DNA of 35,147 nucleotides, taken from contig CAYONP010000064.1 in assembly GCA_964405335.1 (NCBI GenBank), positions 1 through 35,147 on the forward strand. Direction: 5' to 3'. A model generated the notes under the pieces. The model saw nothing but the letters and a program-made list of their open reading frames with translations. It did not search any database and was not told where the DNA came from. Positions within the stretch are counted from its first letter, which is position 1; every line of letters starts with the position of its first letter. The stretch comes from CAYONP01 sp964405335. GTDB taxonomy: Bacteria > Armatimonadota > UBA10988. The translations under genes were made by a program, and so were the position numbers. Below are positions 8,461-16,093 of the stretch, in pieces.

Positions 8461-8537
8461 GTAGGGGCAGCCCTTGTGGCTGCCCGATGCCTCGCGAGCG
8501 CGCTCCCGGAGCGGGCGACCACAAGGGTCGCCCCTAC
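8461..8537. repeat. REP-like palindrome, family A, copy 2 (complete)
   Basis: The left arm GTAGGGGCAGCCCTTGTGG (8461-8479) pairs with the right arm CCACAAGGGTCGCCCCTAC (8519-8537), with one A/C mismatch next to the shared core. It encloses a GAGCG-rich inner hairpin. Together with copy 1 it fills most of the 287-nt gap between 8262 and 8548, where no gene is seen. Confidence 0.85.
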
Positions 8538-8548
8538 CTCGCCGGCGT

Positions 8549-8953
8549 TCAGCTCGGCACGGCGACGCGCGCCAGATCGCGGTTACCCAGCGCACAGGCA
8601 TCAACGCCGAGGTACGCCATCGCACGTCCGATGACGGCTAACCGCCGAGGGTCGTTGCCGGGCGCCTCGAGGTCGAGCAGCTCGCCGATGTCGATCAGGA
8701 TGAGGTCGGGATGTTCGCGCCGGAGTTCGGCGACCATAGCGGCCCGCCGCGCCAATCACCCTGCCCGCTGTCCGCCGCAGTTGCAGGGTTCGAGGTAGCC
8801 GTGGGTTTGGCCGGTGAGGGTGAGGGTGATGGTCACAGCCTTACCCCTGGCACCCCATCCGGCCGCAGCCACCAGAAGGCCGAGAGACGAGACCGCCGCG
8901 TAGCGCTGCACAGGCAGGCGCGGCCGGCGTGGCCAACGTCGGAGCCAGGCCAC
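8549..8953 (-). pseudogene. Truncated CNCGG-type phosphoesterase-like gene with an in-frame TGA
   Basis: GTG 8953 has a GGGAGGT site and overlaps the upstream gene's stop region. The frame encodes a basic N-terminus, a hydrophobic signal (SSLGLLVAAAGWGA), then TLTGQTHGYLEPCNCGGQRAG, a TGA at 8756-8758, and LARRAAMVAELRREHPDLIL onward to 8549. The halves align end to end with exported phosphoesterase-like proteins of the UshA type that carry an EPCxCGG-x-x-GGLARR stretch. The TGA stands where a Gly codon is expected, consistent with a single GGA-to-TGA change. The family normally continues well beyond ALGNRDL, but here a stop follows, 11 nt from the REP-like palindrome. Most likely a decaying gene; a sequencing error is possible. 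Confidence 0.65.
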
Positions 8954-8954
8954 A

Positions 8955-10433
8955 TCAACCTCCCGCACCGCCCGGACGGGTCCAGTAGACGTTGCTGAAC
9001 GTGGCCTGGTAGAGGCGCCGGCCGTCGGCATCCGCGATCTCTGCGAGCTGGCTGAAGCGCCAGACCAGACGCGCCGAGAGCCGCACGACGCACTGTTCGG
9101 CCTGCCGCGTGGAGATGGGTCGGCTGCCGGGCGGGGTAGACGTGCCGTGCTCGTCAGGCAGGCGCTGTGCGTGCTGCAGCAGCCACGCCTGCAGCTCGGG
9201 ATCGACTTCTTGCCACTCGATGGCGACATCGCCCTGCTCGGCGACGTTGGCGGCCAAGTCGACGAACGGAGCTTCGGCTGCATCAGGCCGGCTGAGGAGC
9301 TCGGCGATGAGCCCCAGCCCCGCAGTTTCCGGCGTCGTTGGGCTGGCCAGCACGGCGGGTGACAGGCCGAGGACGAGCCGGCCGTCGTCTGCCTCAAGGT
9401 CGGTGAGCCACGCCAGTCCGCTGGCGCGCTGAACTGCCTCGGCCAGTATGCCGGCCGGGTAGCGGCCGCCGACCAGATGCAGCCGTTCACCACCGAACTC
9501 AGGCAGAACCCGCCGCGGGTGCCACTGGGCAATCTCGGCCACGAGCTGGGCTAGCGAGTACGTGCCCGTGGCCAACTCGACGACTGGCACCGGCCGCGGC
9601 TCGTGCCCGGCCAACCAATCCAGAATCGGCCGGCTCCCAGGCCGCTCACCACCCTCTCCCAGCGAGACGATCGACCGCTCGTCCCAGTCGACGTACTGCT
9701 CGGCCTCCTTGTCGGCCAAGCTGGTGAACGCCGTAATGCGGTCCGAGACAGGCTTGCCGTCGCGATCCAGCAACTCCACCATCAGGTCGAGCGACAGCGC
9801 CAGCGTCTGGCGGTATGCCAGCTCAGGGTATCGCCGGAAGAGCTCCAAGTCACCCGCCTCGCGCGCGGCAATCTCCTGCCACTCTTCGTCGGTCATGCCG
9901 CGGCCGTGGCTCGCCTGATACGCAGCTTCCCACTGCTCGCGCCGATCTGGCCGCCCAAGCTCCAGTGTACCGCGGAAGTCCGACGGGCCGCGCAGCAGGC
10001 CGGGCGCCACCGAGCGGAGCAGGTCAGTTGCCTCGGGAGGAGCGCGGTCAATGAGCAAGGACCGGCCGGCGACCAGCGCTGCGATGTCCTCCGGCGCCAG
10101 CCGGTCGAAGCACAGCGCCAAGGTGCGCACCAGCGACGGCCGGGGAAGGAGCAGGCCGCCCTCCAGCCGGCGCGGGCCGCTGGCCACCAGCACATCCTCG
10201 ACCGGGATGAGCATCAGCTCATGTTCGGCCGCCCAAGCGCGCAGCGCCTGAGGATCGGACCGCGGCGGCGGCACGCCCACGCCTGCCGGCGCGACCAACC
10301 GCGGGTCGACCGCTTCCTGCGCCGGCGCGGCGGCACACGGCCAGCCGACGGCGCAGCAGATGAGCGCGCCAACCACGGCGGCAGGGCCAGCGGCAAGCCA
10401 GCGCCGCGCGTCGTGGACTAAGGGCAGTCGCAT
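8955..10433 (-). CDS. Exported protein of unknown function
   Basis: The chosen ATG at 10433 gives 492 aa and overlaps the upstream cysteine-rich gene by 16 nt. The N-terminus (RRWLAAGPAAVVGALICCAVGWPCAAAPAQE) reads as a signal peptide. The rest is mixed alpha/beta. One part, about residues 310-375 (YSLAQLVAEIA...GRYPAGILAEAVQRASGLAWL...LVLGL), faintly recalls the STN beta-alpha domain of secretins and TonB receptors; this is a weak resemblance. The C-terminus is FSNVYWTRPGGAGG. It is the middle gene of a leftward three-gene operon. No function is assigned. Confidence 0.75.
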   Translation of the reverse strand: MRLPLVHDARRWLAAGPAAVVGALICCAVGWPCAAAPAQEAVDPRLVAPAGVGVPPPRSDPQALRAWAAEHELMLIPVEDVLVASGPRRLEGGLLLPRPSLVRTLALCFDRLAPEDIAALVAGRSLLIDRAPPEATDLLRSVAPGLLRGPSDFRGTLELGRPDRREQWEAAYQASHGRGMTDEEWQEIAAREAGDLELFRRYPELAYRQTLALSLDLMVELLDRDGKPVSDRITAFTSLADKEAEQYVDWDERSIVSLGEGGERPGSRPILDWLAGHEPRPVPVVELATGTYSLAQLVAEIAQWHPRRVLPEFGGERLHLVGGRYPAGILAEAVQRASGLAWLTDLEADDGRLVLGLSPAVLASPTTPETAGLGLIAELLSRPDAAEAPFVDLAANVAEQGDVAIEWQEVDPELQAWLLQHAQRLPDEHGTSTPPGSRPISTRQAEQCVVRLSARLVWRFSQLAEIADADGRRLYQATFSNVYWTRPGGAGG

Positions 10434-10855
10434 GGGTCGCCCCACACCAGCGACTTGAACTGGAGCCCGGTCAGCGGCACCAGCGCGCTGCAGCACTCGC
10501 AGACCTGGTCGCCATCGCAGTCCTGGTAACTTGCGCTGCCGGTGTACTGCGCCTCGTAGGTGACGCGCGGTGCGTAGCAGTTCTCATAGTCCGGCGGCTC
10601 GCCATAGTCGACCGACCGGCTCACGCTCGTCGGCGGTCCTTCGGCCGCGATGCAGGTGCCACCGTAGCATGCGTAGCCCGCTGTTACCGGCGGCTTCAGG
10701 ACCACCGGGTACTCCCATTGGTATGTGGGGGCACAGGCGACGACCTTGGTCACGTCACGGGTGGTTTCGATCTCGCACGGGTAGTAGCACTGCCCCGCCA
10801 CCGCCACCCCCTGCCCCACGAACCCGACCACCAGCGCGATCAGAACGTTCCTCAT
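10418..10855 (-). CDS. Exported cysteine-rich protein with 12 cysteines
   Basis: ATG 10855 is preferred over GTG 10864 because GTGAGGGAA gives it a ribosome-binding site. The 145-aa product has a signal peptide (MRNVLIALVVGFVGQGVAVAG) and a mature part with exactly 12 cysteines, ending in a cluster CDGDQVCECCS and a final DPCDCP. It is rich in Tyr and Pro. No family is recognised. In size, export and cysteine number it parallels the lipoprotein at 1657-2085, though the two do not align by eye. It is the first gene of a leftward operon with a recognisable promoter. A disulfide-stabilised envelope protein is the safest description. Confidence 0.75.
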   Translation of the reverse strand: MRNVLIALVVGFVGQGVAVAGQCYYPCEIETTRDVTKVVACAPTYQWEYPVVLKPPVTAGYACYGGTCIAAEGPPTSVSRSVDYGEPPDYENCYAPRVTYEAQYTGSASYQDCDGDQVCECCSALVPLTGLQFKSLVWGDPCDCP

Positions 10856-10913
10856 TTCCCTCACCCCGCGCGGCTCTCACCGCGCGATGCGCGCGATGCG
10901 TACGACATGCTGG

Positions 10914-10944
10914 AGTCTACGCACAGAGTGGGGCGAGGTGTCAA
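10914..10944 (-). promoter_or_regulatory. Promoter for the leftward cysteine-rich operon
   Basis: A perfect TTGACA -35 (10939-10944) and a TAGACT -10 (10914-10919) are separated by 19 bp on the minus strand. They lie 59 nt ahead of ATG 10855. The spacer is slightly long. Confidence 0.55.
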
Positions 10945-11017
10945 GGGGGTCTGGCGCGACCAGATGTAACCGGTACCTTGAAACCGGCCGAGGCGAGCGG
11001 GACACGGCAGCCGGTCA

Positions 11018-11054
11018 CCACGGGGACCGCGCGGCCGGGCCTGGGTCCCCGTGG
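11018..11054. repeat. Intergenic hairpin repeat, family B, copy 2
   Basis: CCACGGGGACC (11018-11028) pairs with GGTCCCCGTGG (11044-11054). It shares the left flank and part of the loop with 8268-8315. It lies in the 310-nt gap 10856-11165, which otherwise holds only the promoter of the leftward operon and GC-rich sequence. Confidence 0.75.
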
Positions 11055-11165
11055 CGCCGACGGGTCGAGAGGGTCCGACGGTCGCCCCGGCCGCCGGGAG
11101 GCCGCCGCAGCCCACGTGAGCCGGCCTCGGCCTCCGGTTCTGCAAATGACGGGCCAGAGTGCGCG

Positions 11166-12746
11166 CTACTCGAGGTTGACGGTGATCGACTGGCTCCGCC
11201 CGGCGAAGAGCAGCTCCAGCGTGTGCGCGCCGGCGGGTAGGTTGCCCGTTTCCCAGGCGTGGAGCAGCAGGGTCAGGTTGGCCGGCACCCGCGTCTCGTC
11301 CAGGCGGAAGGTGCGTAGGGTCAGCTCGTCGGGGTTGCTGTCGCCGAGCTTGATGGTCTGGTCGGCGGGAAACTCGGTCGAGCCGGTGAACGCCGTGCCG
11401 TCGTAGACCAGCAGTTGCCGCAGCCAGTAGTCGTCGTTGTTCTCGGGCAGGTTCTGGCCCGTGCCGTCGGTGGTGGTGCCGGCGCTGAGCGTCACCTCGC
11501 CCGGCGTGCGGCGCTGCCACAGGTCACGGCCGAACGGCACGATCATCGTCTCCCAGGTGATGATGTTCCGCTCAGGCGAGAGCCGCGCCACCTCCTCGCC
11601 GTTGACCCGCAGCATGTCGATGTTGTCGAGCGAGTGCAGGTCGCTGACGTCGAACACCGCGGCGACGAACGGCCCGGCGTCGGGCGTCACCTCGGCGCCG
11701 TCGATGCGCAGGACGGGCGGTCGGCCGGCATTCGCCCGCGCTGCGGCAACGATGGGGATGGTGCCACGCGGCACGGCCGCGCCGTCGGCCGGCGACTGGA
11801 AGCGCATGCTGTTCAGCGCCGCCTCGCCGAGGAACGGCTCCTCATCGGGGGCGAACAGCGGCTTGTTGTCCTGCCAGCTCTGGACGTCGAAGGTCCGTCC
11901 CTGCCCGCCGCCGCCCTGGATCTCGTGGACGGTCAGCTCGACGCTGCTGCCCTTGACCCGCGCCCAGACGTGGTGGAAGAACTTGCCCGCGGCGAAGTTG
12001 TAGCGCACCGAGCCGTCCTCGTTCAGCCCGATGCCGCCGCCCGACGAGCCGACCTGAAGGTACTCGACGCCGTCGAACCGGTTGTGTACCAGCGTGTGGC
12101 CGTGACCGGTGAAGACCCAGTCAACGCCGCGCGCCTTGCAGATCTGGTGCAGCCGGTGCTCGGTGTTGTTGGCCGCCACGAAGCCCATCCAGAACGGCTT
12201 GTGAAAGAAGACGAAGGTCGGCGATGCATCGGCGTTGGCGGCCAGCTCGGCGTCGAGAAACTCGTACTGCGTGTCGCTCAACTCGTTCACGCGGGAGTTG
12301 TCCAGCACGACGAACAGGGCCGACTGGTAGCGGAACGAGTAGTTCGTCTCGGCCCCGGTGCGCTGCTGGTAGACACGTTCGGAGATCGGGTCCCAGATGT
12401 CATGGTTGCCGGGTGTCCAGAAGTTCTGAATGCCGGCGTACGGCTTGAGGTTGCCGTCAATCTCGTCCCACTGCCGGTTCGCCACGGCTTCGATCTGCGC
12501 CTCGTCGCGGATGTAGCCCTCGATCGTGTCGCCGACGTTGACCGCGAAATCGGGCCGGAGCAGGCCGACCTCACGCCAGACCCGCTCATAGATGCCTGGG
12601 TGGTGGCCGCCCGTGCGGTCGCCGATGATGCTGAAATGGAAGTCGTTGGCCGGCTCGCGCGCGGCGGCCAGGAGCAGCGTCCCGGCGGCCAGGCCAATCG
12701 CGAGCAGGGCAAGAACACGCGGCGCGGCGGCTTTCTGGCGGGCCAT
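11166..12746 (-). CDS. Exported calcineurin-like metallophosphoesterase
   Basis: ATG 12746 follows GGAGGT with 5-nt spacing. The 526-aa protein has a signal peptide (RVLALLAIGLAAGTLLLAAA) and the ordered motifs of the calcineurin fold: IIGDRTGG (D43), NVGDTIEG (D73), TPGNHDIW (N114, H115), FFHKPFW (H182) and FTGHGHT (H215, H217). The C-terminal half (from about 290) is beta-rich and includes an Ig-like segment (FQSPADGAAVPRGTIPIVAAA), ending SITVNLE, likely for substrate or surface binding. The enzyme would hydrolyse phosphomonoesters or diesters in the periplasm; the substrate is not evident. It is transcribed alone from its own promoter. Confidence 0.9.
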   Translation of the reverse strand: MARQKAAAPRVLALLAIGLAAGTLLLAAAREPANDFHFSIIGDRTGGHHPGIYERVWREVGLLRPDFAVNVGDTIEGYIRDEAQIEAVANRQWDEIDGNLKPYAGIQNFWTPGNHDIWDPISERVYQQRTGAETNYSFRYQSALFVVLDNSRVNELSDTQYEFLDAELAANADASPTFVFFHKPFWMGFVAANNTEHRLHQICKARGVDWVFTGHGHTLVHNRFDGVEYLQVGSSGGGIGLNEDGSVRYNFAAGKFFHHVWARVKGSSVELTVHEIQGGGGQGRTFDVQSWQDNKPLFAPDEEPFLGEAALNSMRFQSPADGAAVPRGTIPIVAAARANAGRPPVLRIDGAEVTPDAGPFVAAVFDVSDLHSLDNIDMLRVNGEEVARLSPERNIITWETMIVPFGRDLWQRRTPGEVTLSAGTTTDGTGQNLPENNDDYWLRQLLVYDGTAFTGSTEFPADQTIKLGDSNPDELTLRTFRLDETRVPANLTLLLHAWETGNLPAGAHTLELLFAGRSQSITVNLE

Positions 12747-12765
12747 GGCTACCTCCGGCGCGCCT

Positions 12766-12794
12766 ATGCTACCCGCTGGCGCGCGCGGCTGCAA
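12766..12794 (-). promoter_or_regulatory. Promoter for the metallophosphoesterase gene
   Basis: TTGCAG (12789-12794) and TAGCAT (12766-12771) are spaced exactly 17 bp apart on the minus strand. The -10 ends 19 nt ahead of ATG 12746. Confidence 0.6.
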
Positions 12795-12853
12795 GCTAGC
12801 GTGACGCACGTGGGTCAGGGTTGCGTCAGACCTCGACCAACCCGCAGGCCGAA

Positions 12854-12962
12854 GGTAGGTCGCGCCCCGCGCGACATGACCACCGCCAACGCACCGGCCG
12901 GCGGTGGAAGCGCCGTGGCGCCGCGCGCAGACGGTAGGTCGCGCCCTGCGCGACACGACCAC
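12854..12962. repeat. Two 30-bp direct repeats, family C, each a small palindrome
   Basis: Copies at 12854-12883 and 12933-12962 match at 28 of 30 bases. Each starts GGTAGGTCGCGCC and contains the self-complementary TCGCGC/GCGCGA core. They are intergenic, between the metallophosphoesterase promoter and the end of the next leftward gene. Confidence 0.8.
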
Positions 12963-12965
12963 GAA

Positions 12966-13991
12966 TCAGTCGTCGCCCCGCACCACACTCAACCCCCGCT
13001 CGGCCGCCTCGGCGCCGGTCAGGCGCGGGCGCGAGAGCGAGGCCGGGGTGACCGCGCTGCCGGCCGGCAGCCGCTGCCCCGCCTCGCGCGCGGCCAGCAG
13101 TTCGTGCAGGCAGTCGCGCAGCGGCGCGGCGCGGCGGTCACTGAGATGGAAGCGGAAGTCGCCCGTGGTCGTCGTTACGGTCACGCACAGGTCGTCGTCC
13201 TGGTCTTTCCGGCGCAGGTAAAACCGCCACGCCGAGCCCGCGCTGACCGCCTTGCCGAGCACTTGGTCCCAGCCGAAGTGTCTCGCAGGCCCGAATCCGC
13301 GGCGGACTGAGTACCCCAGCCCATTGGCGCGGATGGTGGTGCCGAGTGCCGTGCACGCTGCCCAGACCGCAATCGCGGCGAGCGCGCCGACGAGCAGTGG
13401 TAAAGCAGACCAGACCTCTATTACAATCATGGCGCTCCAACTGAGGATGCTTAGCGCGCAGCCGTAGCGTGCGAACTCGCGACCGGTACTGCAGACGAGC
13501 GTTTCCCCCGGCGCGATCCCCAGCCAGGCTTCGATCTGCTGCGGCGAAACGTCCTCCGGCTCGCTTGGACCATCGTCGCGCAGGTGCTCCTGGACTAGCG
13601 CGAAGAGCGTCCGCCACCTGGGCACATTGGAGTCGACCCGGATGTCACCATGCGCGCTGTTGATCCGCAGTCCGTGGCCGGTAAGCACGACGCCGCGGAT
13701 TACGCTCCAAGAGTGGTGTACGTCGGGCCGGAGGTGCCCAATCTCGGTCAGTCCGTCCGGGTCGACGCGCAGCGCCGTGCGGTGTGGGAGCAGGAGTGGC
13801 AGCGTGCCGCCAGCAACCGACAACCAGAGATACGAAGCCAAGTAGCCTGTCCCGAACTGGGCATCGATCATCTGAACCAGCCGGAAGAGGGCGAGCCAAC
13901 CAAGGCACAGCACCAGCAGCAGGCGTGCCGCCGGCCGTTCGCGGAAGTAGTCCTGGTCGCCTATCGTGCGAATGGGCAAACTCGTTGCCAA
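12966..13991 (-). CDS. Membrane protein, paralogue A of a tandem pair
   Basis: The 341-aa protein is read from TTG 13991; no strong ribosome-binding site is visible, so the start is uncertain. Two hydrophobic segments (about 23-70) precede a soluble part with DPDGLTEIGHLRPDVHHSW. A second hydrophobic pair (about 180-225) is followed by GLGYSVRRGFGPARHFGWDQV and a C-terminal TTTGDFRFHLSDRRAAPL region. The pattern suggests membrane-anchored PH-like beta domains, but no family is firmly recognised. It aligns along its length with the next protein at moderate identity (GDQDYFRERP/SEEQFSERP; SPQQIEAWLGI/SPQQICRWLGI). The last ~190 coding bases are identical to the paralogue. Confidence 0.75.
   Translation of the reverse strand: MATSLPIRTIGDQDYFRERPAARLLLVLCLGWLALFRLVQMIDAQFGTGYLASYLWLSVAGGTLPLLLPHRTALRVDPDGLTEIGHLRPDVHHSWSVIRGVVLTGHGLRINSAHGDIRVDSNVPRWRTLFALVQEHLRDDGPSEPEDVSPQQIEAWLGIAPGETLVCSTGREFARYGCALSILSWSAMIVIEVWSALPLLVGALAAIAVWAACTALGTTIRANGLGYSVRRGFGPARHFGWDQVLGKAVSAGSAWRFYLRRKDQDDDLCVTVTTTTGDFRFHLSDRRAAPLRDCLHELLAAREAGQRLPAGSAVTPASLSRPRLTGAEAAERGLSVVRGDD
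12984..13174. repeat. 191-bp segment identical to 14114-14304
   Basis: Base-by-base comparison shows no difference across the 3' coding ends of the two paralogues. Divergence starts abruptly on both sides (ACC/AGC before it; GTTACGG/GCCACGG after it). Confidence 0.9.
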
Positions 13992-14095
13992 TCAGCGTAA
14001 CCAAGCAGGCCTCAGTCGGTCAAGCGGCGCGAGCCGAGGTGCGGAGCGGCGACATCCAGCTTGGGGCTCGCAATCGCGGCCGGCCGTCGCGTCGT

Positions 14096-15097
14096 TCAGT
14101 CGTCGTCTCTCAGCACACTCAACCCCCGCTCGGCCGCCTCGGCGCCGGTCAGGCGCGGGCGCGAGAGCGAGGCCGGGGTGACCGCGCTGCCGGCCGGCAG
14201 CCGCTGCCCCGCCTCGCGCGCGGCCAGCAGTTCGTGCAGGCAGTCGCGCAGCGGCGCGGCGCGGCGGTCACTGAGATGGAAGCGGAAGTCGCCCGTGGTC
14301 GTCGCCACGGTCAGGCAACGGTCCGACTCTTGGTGCGCCTTGTCCCAGTAGCAGCGCGATTCGAGCCCCTTCGTCTCGGTCACCTCGAGCACGTCGCCCC
14401 AGGCATAGTAGGTGGCGGGTCGGAAGCCGTGGCGCACCGAGAAGCCGGTGCCATCGGCGCGGATGACCGTATGATGGGCGTAGCTGATAGCCCACACCGC
14501 GGACGCGACGGGCAGGGCGAAGAGCAGGCCGATCGCCGTGCCGGTGAGGATGCAGAGCCACACGGCCACGGCGATCACGCTCAGGGGACAGCCGTAGAGC
14601 GCGAAAATTCGGCCCGGCGTGCAGACCAGCACGCCATCGTCATCGATGCCTAGCCAACGGCAGATCTGCTGTGGCGAGACGGCCGCGGCGTCGTCCTCCA
14701 GCGGCTCGACCAGGCCGTCGCGGATGCGGGCGCCGAGCCGCCGCCAGCCGCGGCAGGTGCGGCCGACCCAGAGCGAACCGTCGCGGACACCGATATGGAT
14801 GCCGGTGTCACGGAAGGTGACGCCGCGGATCTCGCTCCACGGGTGGAGCACATCGGGCCGGCGATGACCGAGCTCGGTCAGGCCGTCGGGACCGACGCGA
14901 AGCCCCTTGCGGCGCGGCGCCAGCAGGCCGACGAGGCCGAGGGCGACGGGCCAGAGCAGGACGACCAGCCACGGCGCGCCGTGGACATGGTGGTGCCACA
15001 ACAGCCAGCCGATGCCGGCGCTCCAGGCCAGCGGTACGGCCAGCCACCCGGCCACGGGCCGTTCGCTGAACTGCTCCTCGCTCGCCAGCCGGTCCAC
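14096..15097 (-). CDS. Membrane protein, paralogue B of a tandem pair
   Basis: The 333-aa protein starts at GTG 15097 (MDRLASEEQF). It has the same architecture as its downstream neighbour: an N-terminal hydrophobic pair, a GPDGLTELGHRRPDVLHPW segment, SPQQICRWLGI, a second hydrophobic pair around residues 178-225, then RADGTGFSVRHGFRPATYY and the shared C-terminus ending GLSVLRDDD. It lies 104 nt upstream of paralogue A in the same direction, consistent with a tandem duplication. The very similar C-terminus contrasts with the divergent remainder. Function unknown. Confidence 0.8.
   Translation of the reverse strand: MDRLASEEQFSERPVAGWLAVPLAWSAGIGWLLWHHHVHGAPWLVVLLWPVALGLVGLLAPRRKGLRVGPDGLTELGHRRPDVLHPWSEIRGVTFRDTGIHIGVRDGSLWVGRTCRGWRRLGARIRDGLVEPLEDDAAAVSPQQICRWLGIDDDGVLVCTPGRIFALYGCPLSVIAVAVWLCILTGTAIGLLFALPVASAVWAISYAHHTVIRADGTGFSVRHGFRPATYYAWGDVLEVTETKGLESRCYWDKAHQESDRCLTVATTTGDFRFHLSDRRAAPLRDCLHELLAAREAGQRLPAGSAVTPASLSRPRLTGAEAAERGLSVLRDDD
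14114..14304. repeat. 191-bp segment identical to 12984-13174
   Basis: This is the second copy of the perfectly conserved 3' coding segment shared by the two paralogues. Confidence 0.9.
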
Positions 15098-15185
15098 GGT
15101 CCAATCCGCTGCCTGTGGTCAGTATGGCCAGCGGAGCGGCGGCGCGTCAACCGGCGGCGGCAGGATGCCGACGCCGCAGGTGTGC

Positions 15186-15210
15186 GGCGCGCGCGGCGCG
15201 CGCGGCGCGC
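15186..15210. repeat. Short 9-bp tandem repeat (GGCGCGCGC, 2.8 copies)
   Basis: Units lie at 15186-15194, 15195-15203 and a partial one at 15204-15210, in the divergent gap 15098-15274. The repeat is just upstream of the promoter at 15228. It is probably slippage-prone GC sequence. Confidence 0.7.
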
Positions 15211-15227
15211 CCTACCGCCGCCGGCTC

Positions 15228-15256
15228 TTGCCTCGCCCGCCGTGGCCGCGCATAAT
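15228..15256 (+). promoter_or_regulatory. Promoter for the isomerase-glycosidase operon
   Basis: TTGCCT (15228-15233) and CATAAT (15251-15256) are exactly 17 bp apart. The -10 ends 18 nt ahead of ATG 15275, leaving a short leader with GGGAG. Confidence 0.65.
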
Positions 15257-15274
15257 CGCCGCGGGAGTGGGTCC

Positions 15275-16093
15275 ATGCGTCGTGACCAGTTGGCCGTCAA
15301 CACCGTCTCGCTGCGCGGGGAGTCGCCCGAGGCCGAGCTCCGCGCCTGCGCCGCGGCGGGCTTTCGCAACGTCGAGCTCTGCCTGGGCGAGGTCAAACCG
15401 TGGCTTGGGCAGATCGGCACCCCGGCCTTCCAGCGCTTCCTGGGCGACCTCGGCCTGCGCTGCATCGGCGGGTTCGAGGCGCCGCTGCTCTGCTGGGCCG
15501 ACGAGCCGGCGCGGCGGGCCAACCACGACCTGCTGGCGGCCAACGGCGAGCTGCTGGCCGAGCTCGGCGGGGGGGCGATGGTCGTCGGCAGCGACGGCCC
15601 GGCGCAGCCGTCGCTCGGCGCGCTCGAACAGCTCGGCGAGGCGATGGCCGCCGTCGCTGAGCGGGTGCCCGAGAGCGTCTGCCTCGCGCTCGAGTTCAAC
15701 TGGTCGCCCCTGGTACGCAGCCTGCGCAGCGCCGAGGTGGTCGCCCGGGCGGCGGCGCATCCGCGGGTCGGCATCCTGTTCGACCCGGCGCACTTCCACT
15801 GCACGCCGTCCAAACTGCAGGACCTGACGCCCGCCTGCGCGGCGCTCGTCCGCCACGTCCACATCGACGACATGCTGCCCAAGCCGGGCGAGTACACCCA
15901 CTGCAACGACGACCGCAAGCTGCCCGGCGAGGGCTATCTCGACCTGCCGGGCATCGTCCACGCGGTCGAGGCAGGCGGCTACGACAGCTTCTTTTCGATC
16001 GAGATGTTCGGCGACGAGATGTGGCAACTCCCCGCCGATGAGGCGGCGCGGCGGATGTACGACGCGATGGTGCGGCTGTGCGACTCCTGCTGA
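15275..16093 (+). CDS. Sugar phosphate isomerase/epimerase-like TIM barrel
   Basis: ATG 15275 has GGGAG upstream; the product is 272 aa, typical of the xylose-isomerase-like / AP endonuclease 2 superfamily. Visible family features are AVNTVSL at the first strand, FRNVELCLGE, LALEFNW, VGILFDPAHFHC, VRHVHIDDM and FFSIEMFGDEMW. The acidic and histidine residues of these motifs (E in LALEF, D/H in DPAHFH, H/D in HVHIDD, E in FSIEM) match the usual divalent-metal site. It is probably cytoplasmic, interconverting or dehydrating a sugar; the substrate cannot be read. The next gene begins within its last 16 bases, so the two are coupled. Confidence 0.88.
   Translation: MRRDQLAVNTVSLRGESPEAELRACAAAGFRNVELCLGEVKPWLGQIGTPAFQRFLGDLGLRCIGGFEAPLLCWADEPARRANHDLLAANGELLAELGGGAMVVGSDGPAQPSLGALEQLGEAMAAVAERVPESVCLALEFNWSPLVRSLRSAEVVARAAAHPRVGILFDPAHFHCTPSKLQDLTPACAALVRHVHIDDMLPKPGEYTHCNDDRKLPGEGYLDLPGIVHAVEAGGYDSFFSIEMFGDEMWQLPADEAARRMYDAMVRLCDSC

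Noticed and set aside
8382..8537. CRISPR array
   Set aside because: There are only two copies, each a palindrome of over 65 bp and not a repeat with a spacer. No cas genes are present.
8756..8758. Selenocysteine or TGA-as-Gly recoding
   Set aside because: Family members seem to have Gly, not Cys, at this site, and TGA ends many other genes here (for example 1660, 8261, 24781), so neither is supported.
11415..13310. Long plus-strand frame over the metallophosphoesterase
   Set aside because: It is antisense to a gene with all calcineurin motifs, with no signal peptide and no domain.
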